NCBI RefSeq assembly: GCF_900120155.1
Contig: NZ_LT635549.1
Coordinates: 1,706,688 to 1,770,687, forward strand
Length of the DNA: 64,000 bases
From: Clostridium sp. Marseille-P3244
Lineage (GTDB): Bacteria > Bacillota > Clostridia > Lachnospirales > Lachnospiraceae
Direction: 5' to 3'
The position numbers and the translations under genes were made by a program. This document shows, piece by piece, positions 35,678 to 44,688 of this stretch. The notes under the pieces were generated by a model that saw nothing but the letters and a program-made list of their open reading frames with translations, had not been told where the DNA came from and searched no databases. Within the stretch, counting starts at the first letter, position 1; every line of letters starts with the position of its first letter.

Positions 35678-37135
35678 ATGAGAAGCAGGACTGTCCGGCC
35701 GATCAGACGGCGGGAATCAGAAGAGAGACAGAGCAGAAAAAAGAGCATACACAGTATGGATGATACGCAGCCTTTGCGCCCGGCGGGACAGAGAAGATCA
35801 GGTGTTTCCACAGATACTGTGCCAATGAGGCCTGTGCGTGTGCGTCCGGCGTATGCCGGATATCAGAAGGTGATCGACCGGAGACGTCAGGTGCTTAGAA
35901 CTCCGAGACCCACATCAGAGAAGGGAGCAGGAAAACGGCAACATCATGCAAAGGCAGGAAAAAGGAGCGGACTTACGGCTCTATTGGCCGGGAGAGGCCG
36001 CGCTGCGGCGAGAGAACAGTATTTCGACTTTGATCTGCTGTTGGTGATCATTTTTCTGATGTGCTTCGGGCTCGTTATGCTTTACAGCACCAGCGCATAC
36101 GAAGCGCAGGTGGATTTTGGAAATGATATGTACTATTTCTCCAAGCAGGCGCTCATCGGTGTGCTGGGCTTTATAGCCATGTTTATCGTCTCAAAGATCG
36201 ATTATCATCTGTACGGGGCTTTCGCGCTGGAGATCTATATTTTTTCCATGATCATGATGGCGCTGGTAAAGACGCCTCTGGGACTTACTTTGAATGGTGC
36301 CAGGAGATGGATCCAGCTCCCGGGGAACCTGACCCTCCAGCCTGCGGAGATCACGAAGATCGCGGTCATTCTCTTTATTTCTTATGAGCTGTGCCGCCTG
36401 GGGAGAAAAGCTTATACGATGGAAGGAATCATCCGGGTGCTGGTATTTGGGGCGGTTGCGTCCGGAGGGGTGCTTTTTCTGACAGACAATCTCAGCACCG
36501 CGATCATCGTTATGGCAATTACCTGTATCCTGATTTTTGTTATCCATCCCAAGACGAAACCTTTCTTAATGATCATCGGGATCGGAGCGGCGGTGGCCGC
36601 AGTGGGGATTGCCATTCTTTCTGTCACGGCGGCCAACAGTGATAACTTCAGACTGCAGAGGATCCTGTCATGGCTGAACCCGGAGGCTACTGCGGATACA
36701 GGGAGTTTTCAGGTTATGCAGGGCCTCTATGCGATCGGAAGCGGCGGCTTTTTCGGTAAGGGCCTGGGAAACAGCACACAGAAACTGGGAGTGATCCCGG
36801 AGGCACAAAACGATATGATCCTTGTAGTGATCTGTGAGGAACTGGGAGTATTCGGCGCGATCATCATTCTTGTGCTTTTTGGCATCCTTCTGTATCGGCT
36901 TATGTTTATCGCAAAAAATGCTCCGGATCTTTATGGCTCTCTGATCGCTTCCGGAATTTTTGCCCATATTGCTCTTCAGGTTATTCTGAATATCGGAGTG
37001 GTTACAGGTCTTCTGCCGACGACAGGGATTACGCTTCCTTTTATCAGCTATGGAGGTACTGCCATCGTGTTCCTTCTGGCGGAGATGGGGATCGCTCTGG
37101 GCATCTCAAGAAGGATCCGTCTGGAAGGCGAGTAG
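35678..37135 (+). CDS. FtsW/RodA/SpoVE-family glycosyltransferase with long basic N-terminus
   Basis: 485 residues. The first ~115 residues are an Arg-, Pro- and Gln-rich cytosolic extension (RSRTVRPIRRRESEERQ and similar) absent from typical 360-400-residue members. Ten membrane segments of the SEDS family follow: CFGLVMLYSTSAYEAQV, NGARRWIQLPGNLTLQPAE, ALGSGGFFGKGLGNS-like segment near residues 355-365, and TGITLPFISYGGTAI. SEDS proteins polymerise peptidoglycan glycan strands with a class B PBP. A second SEDS gene is in the dcw cluster at 47055, so this may be the elongation (RodA), division or sporulation partner; assignment is open. RBS AGGTGATG before ATG 35678. Confidence 0.88.
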   Translation: MRSRTVRPIRRRESEERQSRKKSIHSMDDTQPLRPAGQRRSGVSTDTVPMRPVRVRPAYAGYQKVIDRRRQVLRTPRPTSEKGAGKRQHHAKAGKRSGLTALLAGRGRAAAREQYFDFDLLLVIIFLMCFGLVMLYSTSAYEAQVDFGNDMYYFSKQALIGVLGFIAMFIVSKIDYHLYGAFALEIYIFSMIMMALVKTPLGLTLNGARRWIQLPGNLTLQPAEITKIAVILFISYELCRLGRKAYTMEGIIRVLVFGAVASGGVLFLTDNLSTAIIVMAITCILIFVIHPKTKPFLMIIGIGAAVAAVGIAILSVTAANSDNFRLQRILSWLNPEATADTGSFQVMQGLYAIGSGGFFGKGLGNSTQKLGVIPEAQNDMILVVICEELGVFGAIIILVLFGILLYRLMFIAKNAPDLYGSLIASGIFAHIALQVILNIGVVTGLLPTTGITLPFISYGGTAIVFLLAEMGIALGISRRIRLEGE

Positions 37136-37207
37136 TCGGAGAGCAGGGAAGATATTTAAGAAATTATTGTGAAAAGTCTTTCCTTCTTTGGAAATGTGTG
37201 GTATATT

Positions 37208-37236
37208 TTAATCTGGTATTTAAAACTACATATAAT
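37208..37236 (+). promoter_or_regulatory. Possible sigma-A promoter for degV-like gene
   Basis: A perfect TATAAT (37231-37236) has a weak -35, TTAATC, 17 bases upstream (37208-37213). It lies 40 bases before the DegV start in the 141-base gap. Confidence 0.4.
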
Positions 37237-37276
37237 AGAATTGTGAAATATACTTTGCAGTCCGGGAGGAATCATC

Positions 37277-38140
37277 ATGGATTATAAAATTATCGTGGAC
37301 AGCTGTGGTGAACTGACACGCAGGATGAAGGAGAGCGGTGTGTATAAAAGTGCCGCGCTCAGTATGCAGGTGGATGGAGATACGATTCTGGATGACGAGA
37401 CATTCGATCAGGCGGAATTCCTCCGCCGTGTGGCGGCCAGCCCTGAATGTCCGAAGTCATCCTGCCCGTCTCCGGAAGAATACATGAAGCTTTATGAGGG
37501 CAGTGAGCAGAGGGTCTATGTGGTGACTCTTTCTTCTGAGCTGAGCGGTTCTTATAACAGCGCGCATCTGGGGAGCAGGCTCTGGAGTGAAGAGAAAAAA
37601 AACAAAGCGGTGGACAGTGCCGGAGACAAGAGGATTTATGTATTTAACTCCCGGTCGGCATCGGTAGGCGAGACTCTGATCGCCATGAAGATTAAAGAGT
37701 GTGAAGATCAGGGGATGGATTTTGATAAGGTGGTCCGGACTGTGGAGGACTATATCAGTGGTCAGAACACATATTTTGTTCTGGAGAATCTGGATACGCT
37801 CCGGAAGAACGGGCGTCTGACGGGGATCAAATCTTTTGTGGCAAGTGCCCTTAATATCAAACCTGTTATGGGATCCACGCCGGAGGGGACCATCTGTCAG
37901 CTGGGGCAGGCCAGGGGGATCCGCCGGGCCACGGCAAAAATGGCAGACTACATCGTGCGGGATGGGAAGAAAACGGAGAAGAAAGTACTTGCCATTGCCC
38001 ACTGTAACTGTCCCGAACGGGCAAAAGAAGTAGAAAGAATGCTCTTGGACAGGATCTCTGTTCAGGACAGCTTTATCGTGGATACAGCCGGAATCAGTAC
38101 AATGTACGCCAATGACGGAGGAATTATTGTTGTGCTCTGA
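37277..38140 (+). CDS. DegV family fatty-acid-binding protein
   Basis: 287 residues, normal for DegV/FakB. Family segments: IIVDSCGEL at the N-terminus, SCPSPEEYMKLYEG, VYVVTLSSELSGSYNSA, IYVFNSRSASVGETLIA, FVLENLDTLRKNGRLTG and NIKPVMGS, then AHCNCPERA. DegV proteins bind a single fatty acid; those paired with FakA deliver fatty acids for phosphorylation and phospholipid synthesis. No fakA is in the window, so a lipid-carrier role is as far as one can go. RBS GGGAGG before ATG 37277. Confidence 0.9.
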   Translation: MDYKIIVDSCGELTRRMKESGVYKSAALSMQVDGDTILDDETFDQAEFLRRVAASPECPKSSCPSPEEYMKLYEGSEQRVYVVTLSSELSGSYNSAHLGSRLWSEEKKNKAVDSAGDKRIYVFNSRSASVGETLIAMKIKECEDQGMDFDKVVRTVEDYISGQNTYFVLENLDTLRKNGRLTGIKSFVASALNIKPVMGSTPEGTICQLGQARGIRRATAKMADYIVRDGKKTEKKVLAIAHCNCPERAKEVERMLLDRISVQDSFIVDTAGISTMYANDGGIIVVL

Positions 38141-38201
38141 CCGGGATTGTGGTAAACTGTCAGTATCGTAGATACGCCATAGAGGAAAGGGGCATAGAGA
38201 T

Positions 38202-38456
38202 ATGAGCCAGGAAAAGGTAGACCGTTATAAAAAGGAAAAAGCCAACAGAAAGCAGATCATGCGGAAGCAGAGGATGATGAATCTTGTGCGAAAAGGTGTT
38301 CTCACACTTGTGGCGCTGGCGCTTGTGGGATGGCTGGGATATTCTGCCTATGACATGTATGAGTCGGGAAAAGAAAGAGTAGTCGCTGAGGTGAATTATG
38401 ACGCGGTGACGGATTATCTGAACGGTCTTACAGCGCAGGCGGACACAGAGGAGTAA
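38202..38456 (+). CDS. Small single-pass membrane protein
   Basis: 84 residues, not recognised. The N-terminal 30 residues are strongly basic (RYKKEKANRKQIMRKQRMM), then one membrane helix (about 34-52, VLTLVALALVGWLGYSAYD), and an acidic C-terminal tail outside. It follows degV by 61 bases with RBS AAAGGGG and is followed by a strong terminator, so it closes that transcription unit. Topology is predicted N-in. Confidence 0.7.
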   Translation: MSQEKVDRYKKEKANRKQIMRKQRMMNLVRKGVLTLVALALVGWLGYSAYDMYESGKERVVAEVNYDAVTDYLNGLTAQADTEE

Positions 38457-38530
38457 ATTCTGGAAGAAATCCGATAATATTGATAATTTAGTAAAAGAGC
38501 CTGAAAGGTCATAAATAAGGCTGAAAACAC

Positions 38531-38578
38531 AACATGTAGAGTGATGGGTCAGATCCATCCTCTACATGTTCTTTTTTT
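38531..38578 (+). terminator. Strong intrinsic terminator
   Basis: AACATGTAGAG pairs perfectly with CTCTACATGTT, and an inner GATGG/CCATC stem encloses the loop; CTTTTTTT follows. It insulates the dcw cluster from upstream genes. From here to 38759, within the 302-base gap, the sequence holds only the mraZ promoter and repeats. Confidence 0.9.
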
Positions 38579-38647
38579 GCCCTGAAATACAGGACTATCC
38601 GGCAGTTTCAGGCACAGGAAGGGACAGAAAAAAATCAAAAAAAGGGG

Positions 38648-38676
38648 TTGAAAAAGGGGTTCTGGTGGTTTAGAAT
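38648..38676 (+). promoter_or_regulatory. mraZ/dcw operon promoter
   Basis: TTGAAA (38648-38653), a 17-base spacer and TAGAAT (38671-38676). The -10 box and the end of the spacer are covered by the TGGK repeat array, and the predicted start near 38683 lies within it, as expected for a repressor-controlled promoter. Confidence 0.7.
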
Positions 38677-38719
38677 GGTGTCAAGTGGTAAAGAGTGGTG
38701 GATAGTGGTGCTAAGTGGG
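38664..38719 (+). promoter_or_regulatory. MraZ-type operator, six TGGK repeats at 10-base phase
   Basis: Hexamers GGTGGT, AATGGT, AGTGGT, AGTGGT, AGTGGT and AGTGGG start at 38664, 38674, 38684, 38694, 38704 and 38714, exactly 10 bases apart. MraZ from Escherichia coli binds TGGGN direct repeats with 5-base spacers, the same period, upstream of its own gene. The array covers the -10 and start region of the promoter before mraZ. Autorepression is the likely function. Confidence 0.8.
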
Positions 38720-38724
38720 GAGCC

Positions 38725-38740
38725 ATGTGGGATCCCACAT
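38725..38740. promoter_or_regulatory. 16-base perfect palindrome before mraZ RBS
   Basis: ATGTGGGATCCCACAT lies between the repeat array and the RBS AAGAGGAAGG. It contains GTGGG on both strands, but out of phase with the array. It may be an additional operator or an mRNA hairpin near the ribosome binding site. Confidence 0.45.
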
Positions 38741-38758
38741 TAAGAGGAAGGATTCCGG

Positions 38759-39196
38759 ATGTTATTAGGAGAGTTTAACCATAGCATTGATGAAAAGGGA
38801 AGACTCATCATCCCGGCGAAGCTCAGGGAAGACCTGGGCGACAGCTTCGTGATATGTAACGGGCTGGAGGGATGCCTCTTTGTGTACTCTCAGGATGAAT
38901 GGAATAAATTCGTCGCCGAGCTTGAAACCTTACCACGTATGAACAAGGATGCCAGAATCTTTAAACGTTATTTCTTTGGCAGCGCTTCTGAGGGCAGTTT
39001 TGACAGGCAGGGACGAGTACTCGTACCTCCGTCTCTCAGGAAAGCGGCCGGGCTGGAGAAAGATGTTGTCCTGGTGGGAGTCCAGGACCGTGTCGAGATC
39101 TGGGACAAGGCTCTCTGGGAGGAGCGCAGTCAGGTGAGCGAAGAAGACCTGGATGCGATCGCAGAGCGTATGGAATCCATAGGAATCAGGATCTGA
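38759..39196 (+). CDS. mraZ: Transcriptional regulator MraZ
   Basis: 145 residues. Two SpoVT/AbrB-like MraZ domains are visible: [20 protein letters not shown] at residues 4-23 and [20 protein letters not shown] at about 80-99, each with the DxKGR-type DNA-binding core. MraZ binds tandem repeats upstream of itself and represses the dcw operon. The phased repeats directly upstream fit this. First gene of the cluster, 13 bases before rsmH. Confidence 0.96.
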   Translation: MLLGEFNHSIDEKGRLIIPAKLREDLGDSFVICNGLEGCLFVYSQDEWNKFVAELETLPRMNKDARIFKRYFFGSASEGSFDRQGRVLVPPSLRKAAGLEKDVVLVGVQDRVEIWDKALWEERSQVSEEDLDAIAERMESIGIRI

Positions 39197-39209
39197 CAAG
39201 GAGGAGACC

Positions 39210-40145
39210 ATGGCATTCGAGCATACATCCGTCCTTCTGGGGGAGACAGTGGACGGGCTTCATGTCAGGCCGGACGGCATTTATGTGGACGCCACGCTGG
39301 GAGGCGGCGGACATGCGTATGAAGTGTGCAGACGGCTCAGTGACAAGGGGAGATTAATAGGAATAGACCAGGACGCAGACGCTGTTGAGGCAGCAGGTAA
39401 GCGCCTAGAAGGCTTCGGGGAGAAGGTCACGATAATACGGAGCAATTATCGTGATATGAAGCCGCAGCTCCAAAGGATAGGCGTTGACAGTGTGGACGGC
39501 ATCATTCTTGATCTGGGAGTATCTTCTTATCAGCTGGATACAGCAGAGAGAGGATTCTCATACCGGGTGGATGCTCCTCTGGACATGAGGATGGACCAGA
39601 GGCAGAAGATGACAGCAAGAGATATCGTCAACGGTTACAGCGAGGCGGAACTTTACCGCGTGATCCGCGACTACGGGGAAGACAGGTTCGCGAAAAACAT
39701 CGCGAAACATATCGTGGCGGAGCGGGAGAAAGCGCCGATTGAGACGACGGGACAATTAAGCGAGATCATACGGCACGCGATTCCGATGAAGATCCAGAAG
39801 ACGTCCGGACATCCGTCAAAACGGACCTTTCAGGCGATTCGGATCGAGTTGAACCATGAGCTGGAAGTGCTGAGGGACTCTCTGGACGGCATGATCGATA
39901 TGCTCAGACCGGGGGGACGGATCTGTATCATTACATTCCATTCTCTGGAAGACAGGATCGTAAAGAGCGCTTTCCGAAAAAATGAAGACCCGTGTATTTG
40001 TCCCAGTGATTTCCCGGTCTGTGTCTGTGGAAAGACATCAAAAGGGAAAGTAGTCACAAGAAAACCCATTCTTCCGTCTGAGGAAGAGATGGAAAAGAAC
40101 AGCCGTTCAAAAAGCGCGAAGCTGCGGATATTTGAACGGGCGTAG
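39210..40145 (+). CDS. rsmH: 16S rRNA (cytosine(1402)-N(4))-methyltransferase
   Basis: 311 residues, standard length. SAM-dependent N4-methylation of C1402 in 16S rRNA. Segments: [31 protein letters not shown] (SAM-binding), [50 protein letters not shown] and [16 protein letters not shown]. It starts at ATG 39210 with AAGGAGGAG. It keeps its universal place after mraZ. Confidence 0.97.
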   Translation: MAFEHTSVLLGETVDGLHVRPDGIYVDATLGGGGHAYEVCRRLSDKGRLIGIDQDADAVEAAGKRLEGFGEKVTIIRSNYRDMKPQLQRIGVDSVDGIILDLGVSSYQLDTAERGFSYRVDAPLDMRMDQRQKMTARDIVNGYSEAELYRVIRDYGEDRFAKNIAKHIVAEREKAPIETTGQLSEIIRHAIPMKIQKTSGHPSKRTFQAIRIELNHELEVLRDSLDGMIDMLRPGGRICIITFHSLEDRIVKSAFRKNEDPCICPSDFPVCVCGKTSKGKVVTRKPILPSEEEMEKNSRSKSAKLRIFERA

Positions 40146-40228
40146 GAAGAAAACAGGGAGTATATCAAATAGAAAACCGGCGGGAAGGGGAGAGCCCGCG
40201 GGAACAAATCAGGAAAGGGGTATATGTT

Positions 40229-40771
40229 ATGGCGGCAAAGTATAGTACATATGGTTACAGACAGACGGGCCTTAGGGGTACAGGCCCGAGACAGTTCTAT
40301 GTATATGGAAATGCGGTGCGTCAGACGGAACCCGTTCCTGAGAGAATGCCGAGACCACAGCAGGAAGAACCGAAGCGGGCAAGCAGGCAGGTCGTGAAGA
40401 ACAGAAACCGTGCCATGAGCATCAGCCCGGCCTATGCTGTATTTCTTGCTGTGGCGGCAGTCTGCGCGGTGCTGATCTGCGTACTGTACCTGAATCTTCA
40501 GGCGGATGTGAGGAGCCGCTCTGAACATGTGACAGCAATGCAGGAGCAGCTGGCAGATCTGACAGAAGCAAACGATACCGCCTATAACGCGGCCGCGGAT
40601 TCTGTCAATCTTGAAACCGTGAGACAGAAGGCGATGAATGAAATGGGAATGGTATACGCATCGGAGGGGACAGTGGTGGAGTATGACAGTCCGGCCGGTG
40701 AATATGTCAAACAGTATAATGACATTCCTGAGAGCGGAGTTCTTGCAAAATCGAGCAGTATATCAGAATAA
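40229..40771 (+). CDS. ftsL: FtsL-like cell division protein
   Basis: 180 residues. An N-terminal cytosolic part of ~65 basic/polar residues, one membrane helix (about 70-92, AYAVFLAVAAVCAVLICVLY), and an extracytoplasmic helical region with heptad-like pattern (ADVRSRSEHVTAMQEQLADL). Sequence conservation in FtsL is poor; the call rests on topology and position between rsmH and a class B PBP. It would act with DivIC and FtsQ in the divisome. The N-terminal cytosolic part is longer than in Bacillus. Confidence 0.8.
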   Translation: MAAKYSTYGYRQTGLRGTGPRQFYVYGNAVRQTEPVPERMPRPQQEEPKRASRQVVKNRNRAMSISPAYAVFLAVAAVCAVLICVLYLNLQADVRSRSEHVTAMQEQLADLTEANDTAYNAAADSVNLETVRQKAMNEMGMVYASEGTVVEYDSPAGEYVKQYNDIPESGVLAKSSSISE

Positions 40772-40785
40772 GGATAGTTTGGAAT

Positions 40786-42789
40786 ATGGCAGGAAGAAAA
40801 AGGAACAGATTTGAATTTCTGACAAGGAAATTTCCCATCAGGATGCAACGAAAGCTGGTAATGCTATTTATGGCAGTCATACTGGCTTTTGTTGTTCTTA
40901 TAGGAAGGATTACATATATTAATGTAACAAAGGGAAGCAGATATACAAAAGTAGTGCTGGATCAGCAGAATTATGACAGCCGTGTTATTGCGTTTAAGAG
41001 AGGCGATATCGTTGACCGGAACGGGACCAGGATAGCGACCAGCGAACGGGTGTACAATGTGATCCTGGATGTGGCTGTAATGACAGATAAGGATGAGTAT
41101 ATCGAGCCTACAAAAGAAGTGCTCAAAGATTGTTTTGGGATTGAGGAGAGTGTGGTGGATGAGCTGGTAGAGACCGAGCCGGACAGCCAGTACCAGATCC
41201 TGGCCCAGGGGATCGATTATGAGACAGCGCAGAAGTTCAATGAGATTGATGAAGATGATGAGAACTATCCCAATGTCCGCGGGATCTGGCTAGAAGAAGA
41301 CTATACAAGAACTTACCCCTACGGGAGCATGGCCAGTGATGTGATCGGTTTTACCTACGAGGGAAATCAGGGCGCCATCGGGATCGAGAATGCCTATAAT
41401 GATGTGCTGAACGGTACCGACGGAAGAGAGTACGGCTATTTTGACTCAGAGTCTTCGGTGGAACGAACGGTGAAACCGGCGAAGAACGGAAATACAGTGG
41501 TCTCTACTATTGACGTGACCCTTCAGAATATCGTCGAGAGATGTATCCTGGAATTTAATCAGGAAAACGCGGGGGATGGCAGCCTGGGGAGCAAGAACAC
41601 GGCGGTCATCATTATGAACCCAAATACCGGAGAAATCCTTGCGGAGGCGTCCTACCCGAATTTTGACCTGAATGATCCCCGTAACCTTTCCCTGCTGTAT
41701 ACAGAGGAACAGTGGAATGCCATGACAGAAGACGAGCAGGTGGAGGCCATGAACGATCTGTGGCGAAACTTCTGTGTCAGCGACGCCTTTGAACCGGGAT
41801 CGGTAGCAAAGCCGTTTACTGTGGCAGCCGGCCTTGAGACAGGGACGCTCACAGGAAATGAGACATATTACTGCGGCGGTTCCAAGACGGTTATGGACTG
41901 GGAGATCGGCTGTCATTACAGAGCAGGACACGGGACAGAGACCGTGCAGGACGCGGTGGCCAATTCCTGCAACGTGGCGTTGATGGATATGGCGTCTGTA
42001 ATAGGAGTAGAAAATTTTACCCGGTATCAGCACATTTTCGGATTTGGGGAATATACAGGCATTGATCTTCCCGGAGAGGCATCAACGGCAGGACTCCTCT
42101 ACACTGCGGATAATATGACGGAAGTGGATCTTGCCAGTAACTCCTTCGGTCAGAACTTCAATGTCACCATGACTCAGATGGCGGCAGCGTTCTGTTCTCT
42201 GATCAATGGAGGCTATTATTATGAACCTCATGTGGTGAAACAGATCCAGGACGAAAACGGCAGCGTGATCGAGACAAAAGACCCGGTGCTCCTGAGAAAG
42301 ACTATCTCGACAGAGACATCTGATATGATAAAACAGTATCTGAAGGCTGTAATGGATTATGGCACCGGTCAGGGCGCCCAGGTAGAGGGGTATGACATTG
42401 GCGCGAAGACCGGAACGGCCGAGAAACTTCCACGGGGCAACAACAAATATCTTCTTTCTTATATCGGATACGCTCCCCAGGAAAACCCGGAAGTGCTGAT
42501 CTATGTGGTGATCGATGAGGCGAATAATGATTCTGTGGGAAACAGCTCTCTTGTACTGAACCTGAGCAAAAAGATCATGGAAGAGGCATTCCCTTATCTG
42601 GGCATCACTACCATCGCCGAGAGCGGGGAGAGCGTGACAACCGAGGGACAGAATTTCGGAGATACCCCATATACCGACTATGATACCGAATATGAGGATA
42701 CTTACGACAATCCGGACGGCTCCTACATTGATGAAAGCTATGATCCTGATCTGGATGACTGGGCATCCACCGGGGATACTCCAGAATAG
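40786..42789 (+). CDS. Class B penicillin-binding protein (FtsI/SpoVD-like), first of tandem pair
   Basis: 667 residues. One N-terminal membrane helix (about 22-44), the PBP dimer domain (KRGDIVDRNGTRIATS) and the transpeptidase domain with all three motifs: SxxK in EPGSVAKPFTVA, SxN in VANSCNVALMDMA and KTG in GAKTGTAEKLP. It cross-links septal peptidoglycan. The C-terminal ~60 residues are acidic and Tyr/Asp-rich without a PASTA domain, unlike SpoVD. It lies 14 bases after ftsL. Which of the two PBPs serves vegetative division and which sporulation is not decidable from sequence. Confidence 0.92.
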   Translation: MAGRKRNRFEFLTRKFPIRMQRKLVMLFMAVILAFVVLIGRITYINVTKGSRYTKVVLDQQNYDSRVIAFKRGDIVDRNGTRIATSERVYNVILDVAVMTDKDEYIEPTKEVLKDCFGIEESVVDELVETEPDSQYQILAQGIDYETAQKFNEIDEDDENYPNVRGIWLEEDYTRTYPYGSMASDVIGFTYEGNQGAIGIENAYNDVLNGTDGREYGYFDSESSVERTVKPAKNGNTVVSTIDVTLQNIVERCILEFNQENAGDGSLGSKNTAVIIMNPNTGEILAEASYPNFDLNDPRNLSLLYTEEQWNAMTEDEQVEAMNDLWRNFCVSDAFEPGSVAKPFTVAAGLETGTLTGNETYYCGGSKTVMDWEIGCHYRAGHGTETVQDAVANSCNVALMDMASVIGVENFTRYQHIFGFGEYTGIDLPGEASTAGLLYTADNMTEVDLASNSFGQNFNVTMTQMAAAFCSLINGGYYYEPHVVKQIQDENGSVIETKDPVLLRKTISTETSDMIKQYLKAVMDYGTGQGAQVEGYDIGAKTGTAEKLPRGNNKYLLSYIGYAPQENPEVLIYVVIDEANNDSVGNSSLVLNLSKKIMEEAFPYLGITTIAESGESVTTEGQNFGDTPYTDYDTEYEDTYDNPDGSYIDESYDPDLDDWASTGDTPE

Positions 42790-42808
42790 TACGAATATGA
42801 ATAACTCT

Positions 42809-42856
42809 GCAGAAGATGAATAAGCTGTAATAACATCCTTCTGCGGGGTTATTTTT
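42809..42856 (+). terminator. Hairpin between the two PBP genes
   Basis: GCAGAAG (42809-42815) pairs with CTTCTGC (42838-42844), extended by ATG/CAT across a bulge, then GGGGTTATTTTT. It resembles a weak terminator or attenuator and ends at the second PBP start, which uses GTG with a poorly spaced GGGG. Confidence 0.45.
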
Positions 42857-42858
42857 CT

Positions 42859-44583
42859 GTGAAAAACAAAACATATAATAAGAAGAAGATACTGGTTGTA
42901 TTTTTTTGTGCTGCCGCCATTCTTATGGGGCTGATCGGACGGCTGATCTATCTGATGGTATTTGACGCAGATTATTATCAGGAACTGGCGGAGGATCTCC
43001 ACGAGAGGGAACGGGAAATCAAGGCGGCCAGAGGAGAGATTGTGGACCGGAACGGAGTCGTTCTGGCAACAAACCGGACAGTCTGTACGATCTCGGTCAT
43101 CCACAGCCAGGTGGAAGAACCGGAGAGAGTGATACAGGTGCTCTGCAAAGAGCTGGAACTTGAAGAAACTGAAGTGAGAAAAAAGGTAGAAAAGGTCTCA
43201 TCCATGGAGAAGATCAAGACGAATGTGGACAAGGAAACCGGTGACAGGATCCGGGAATATGATCTTGCAGGGGTTAAGGTGGATGAAGATTTCAAAAGAT
43301 ATTATCCCTATGATGAACTGGCCTCTCGAGTGCTGGGGTTTACCGGCGGCGACAATCAGGGGATCATTGGACTGGAAGTGAAATATGAAGAATATTTAAA
43401 AGGGATCAACGGAACCATTCTGACAGTGACGGATGCCCGGGGAGTGGAACTGGAAGGCGTGGCGGAGGACCGGATCGAACCTGTGGCGGGAGAGACACTC
43501 CGCGTCAGCCTGGATTATAACATACAGGCTTACTGCCAGCAGGCAGCGCAGAAGGTCCTGGAAGAAAAGCAGGCGGAAGGGGTGGGGATCCTGCTGATGA
43601 ATCCTCAGAACGGGGAGATTTATGCTATGGTCAATGTCCCGGAATTTAATCTGAATGAGCCTTATGAATTGAACACAGGAGTGGATTCGTCCACGCTTTC
43701 CGATGAAGAACTGCAGGATCAGTTAAACCAGATGTGGAGGAACCGCTGTATCAATGACACTTATGAGCCCGGGTCCATCTTTAAGATCATTACCTCTTCC
43801 GCCTGTCTGGAGGAGGGAGTAGTGTCACTGGACGATACTTTTTACTGCCCGGGCTACAGAATTGTGGAGGACAGAAGGATCCGGTGCCATAAAGTGGGCG
43901 GTCACGGGCAGGAGACCTTTGTGGAGGGCATCCAGAATTCCTGTAACCCGGTATTCATGGATATCGGACTAAGACTGGGAGCGGAACGGTTTTATGACTA
44001 TTTTGAGAAATTCGGGCTGTTCAGTCTGACCAATATCGATCTGCCTGGTGAGGCAGGGACGATCATGCACAAGAAAGAAGATATCGGGACAGTGGAACTG
44101 GCCACCATGACATTCGGCCAGTCTTTCCAGGTAACGCCGATTCAGATGGCAGTGACGGTAAGCTCTATCATAAACGGCGGAAATCGAGTGACACCCCATC
44201 TGGGAATGGCGGTTCTGGACAAAGAAGGAAACGTGATCGAAGAATTTGAATACAGGACAAAAGGAGACATAGTCTCCGAAAAGACATCTGAGACTATGAG
44301 GGCGCTGCTGGAAAGCGTTGTATCGGAGGGATCCGGATCCAATGCCTATCTGGAAGGCTATTCCATTGGAGGCAAGACCGCCACATCTCAGACCCTTCCC
44401 AGAAGCGCCAACAAATATATTTCTTCTTTCCTTGGATTTGCTCCGGCGGATGATCCTCAGGTCGTGGGCATGGTCATTATCTATGATCCCCAGGGAGTAT
44501 ACTATGGAGGTACCATAGCGGCACCGGTGCTCAGAGATATTTATGACAATGTGCTGCCCTATCTTGGGATTGAAAAAAGCTAG
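42859..44583 (+). CDS. Class B penicillin-binding protein (FtsI/SpoVD-like), second of tandem pair
   Basis: 574 residues. N-terminal membrane helix (about 10-32), dimer domain (ARGEIVDRNGVVLATNRT), and transpeptidase domain with SxxK in EPGSIFKIITSS and SxN in QNSCNPVFMDIG. The third motif reads GGKTATSQTLP, so the usual KTG is KTA. It ends without PASTA domain or tail. GTG 42859 is the best start. It is ~30% shorter in its C-terminus than the first PBP and clearly a distinct paralogue. Likely partner of one of the two SEDS proteins in the window. Confidence 0.9.
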   Translation: MKNKTYNKKKILVVFFCAAAILMGLIGRLIYLMVFDADYYQELAEDLHEREREIKAARGEIVDRNGVVLATNRTVCTISVIHSQVEEPERVIQVLCKELELEETEVRKKVEKVSSMEKIKTNVDKETGDRIREYDLAGVKVDEDFKRYYPYDELASRVLGFTGGDNQGIIGLEVKYEEYLKGINGTILTVTDARGVELEGVAEDRIEPVAGETLRVSLDYNIQAYCQQAAQKVLEEKQAEGVGILLMNPQNGEIYAMVNVPEFNLNEPYELNTGVDSSTLSDEELQDQLNQMWRNRCINDTYEPGSIFKIITSSACLEEGVVSLDDTFYCPGYRIVEDRRIRCHKVGGHGQETFVEGIQNSCNPVFMDIGLRLGAERFYDYFEKFGLFSLTNIDLPGEAGTIMHKKEDIGTVELATMTFGQSFQVTPIQMAVTVSSIINGGNRVTPHLGMAVLDKEGNVIEEFEYRTKGDIVSEKTSETMRALLESVVSEGSGSNAYLEGYSIGGKTATSQTLPRSANKYISSFLGFAPADDPQVVGMVIIYDPQGVYYGGTIAAPVLRDIYDNVLPYLGIEKS

Positions 44584-44688
44584 GGGATGGTTTATACTTA
44601 ATAAGATGTTCAGAAAGAAGAGTCAGGAAAAGGGGTTCTCCAGTCGGGGCTCTGCCTTATGTGACGAAAGAGATGAAGAGGTGGATTT

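Noticed and set aside
38644-38719. GTGG repeat array before mraZ as a CRISPR or microsatellite
   Set aside because: Repeats are only 6 bases with 4-base spacers, directly upstream of mraZ and over a promoter; an MraZ operator explains them fully.
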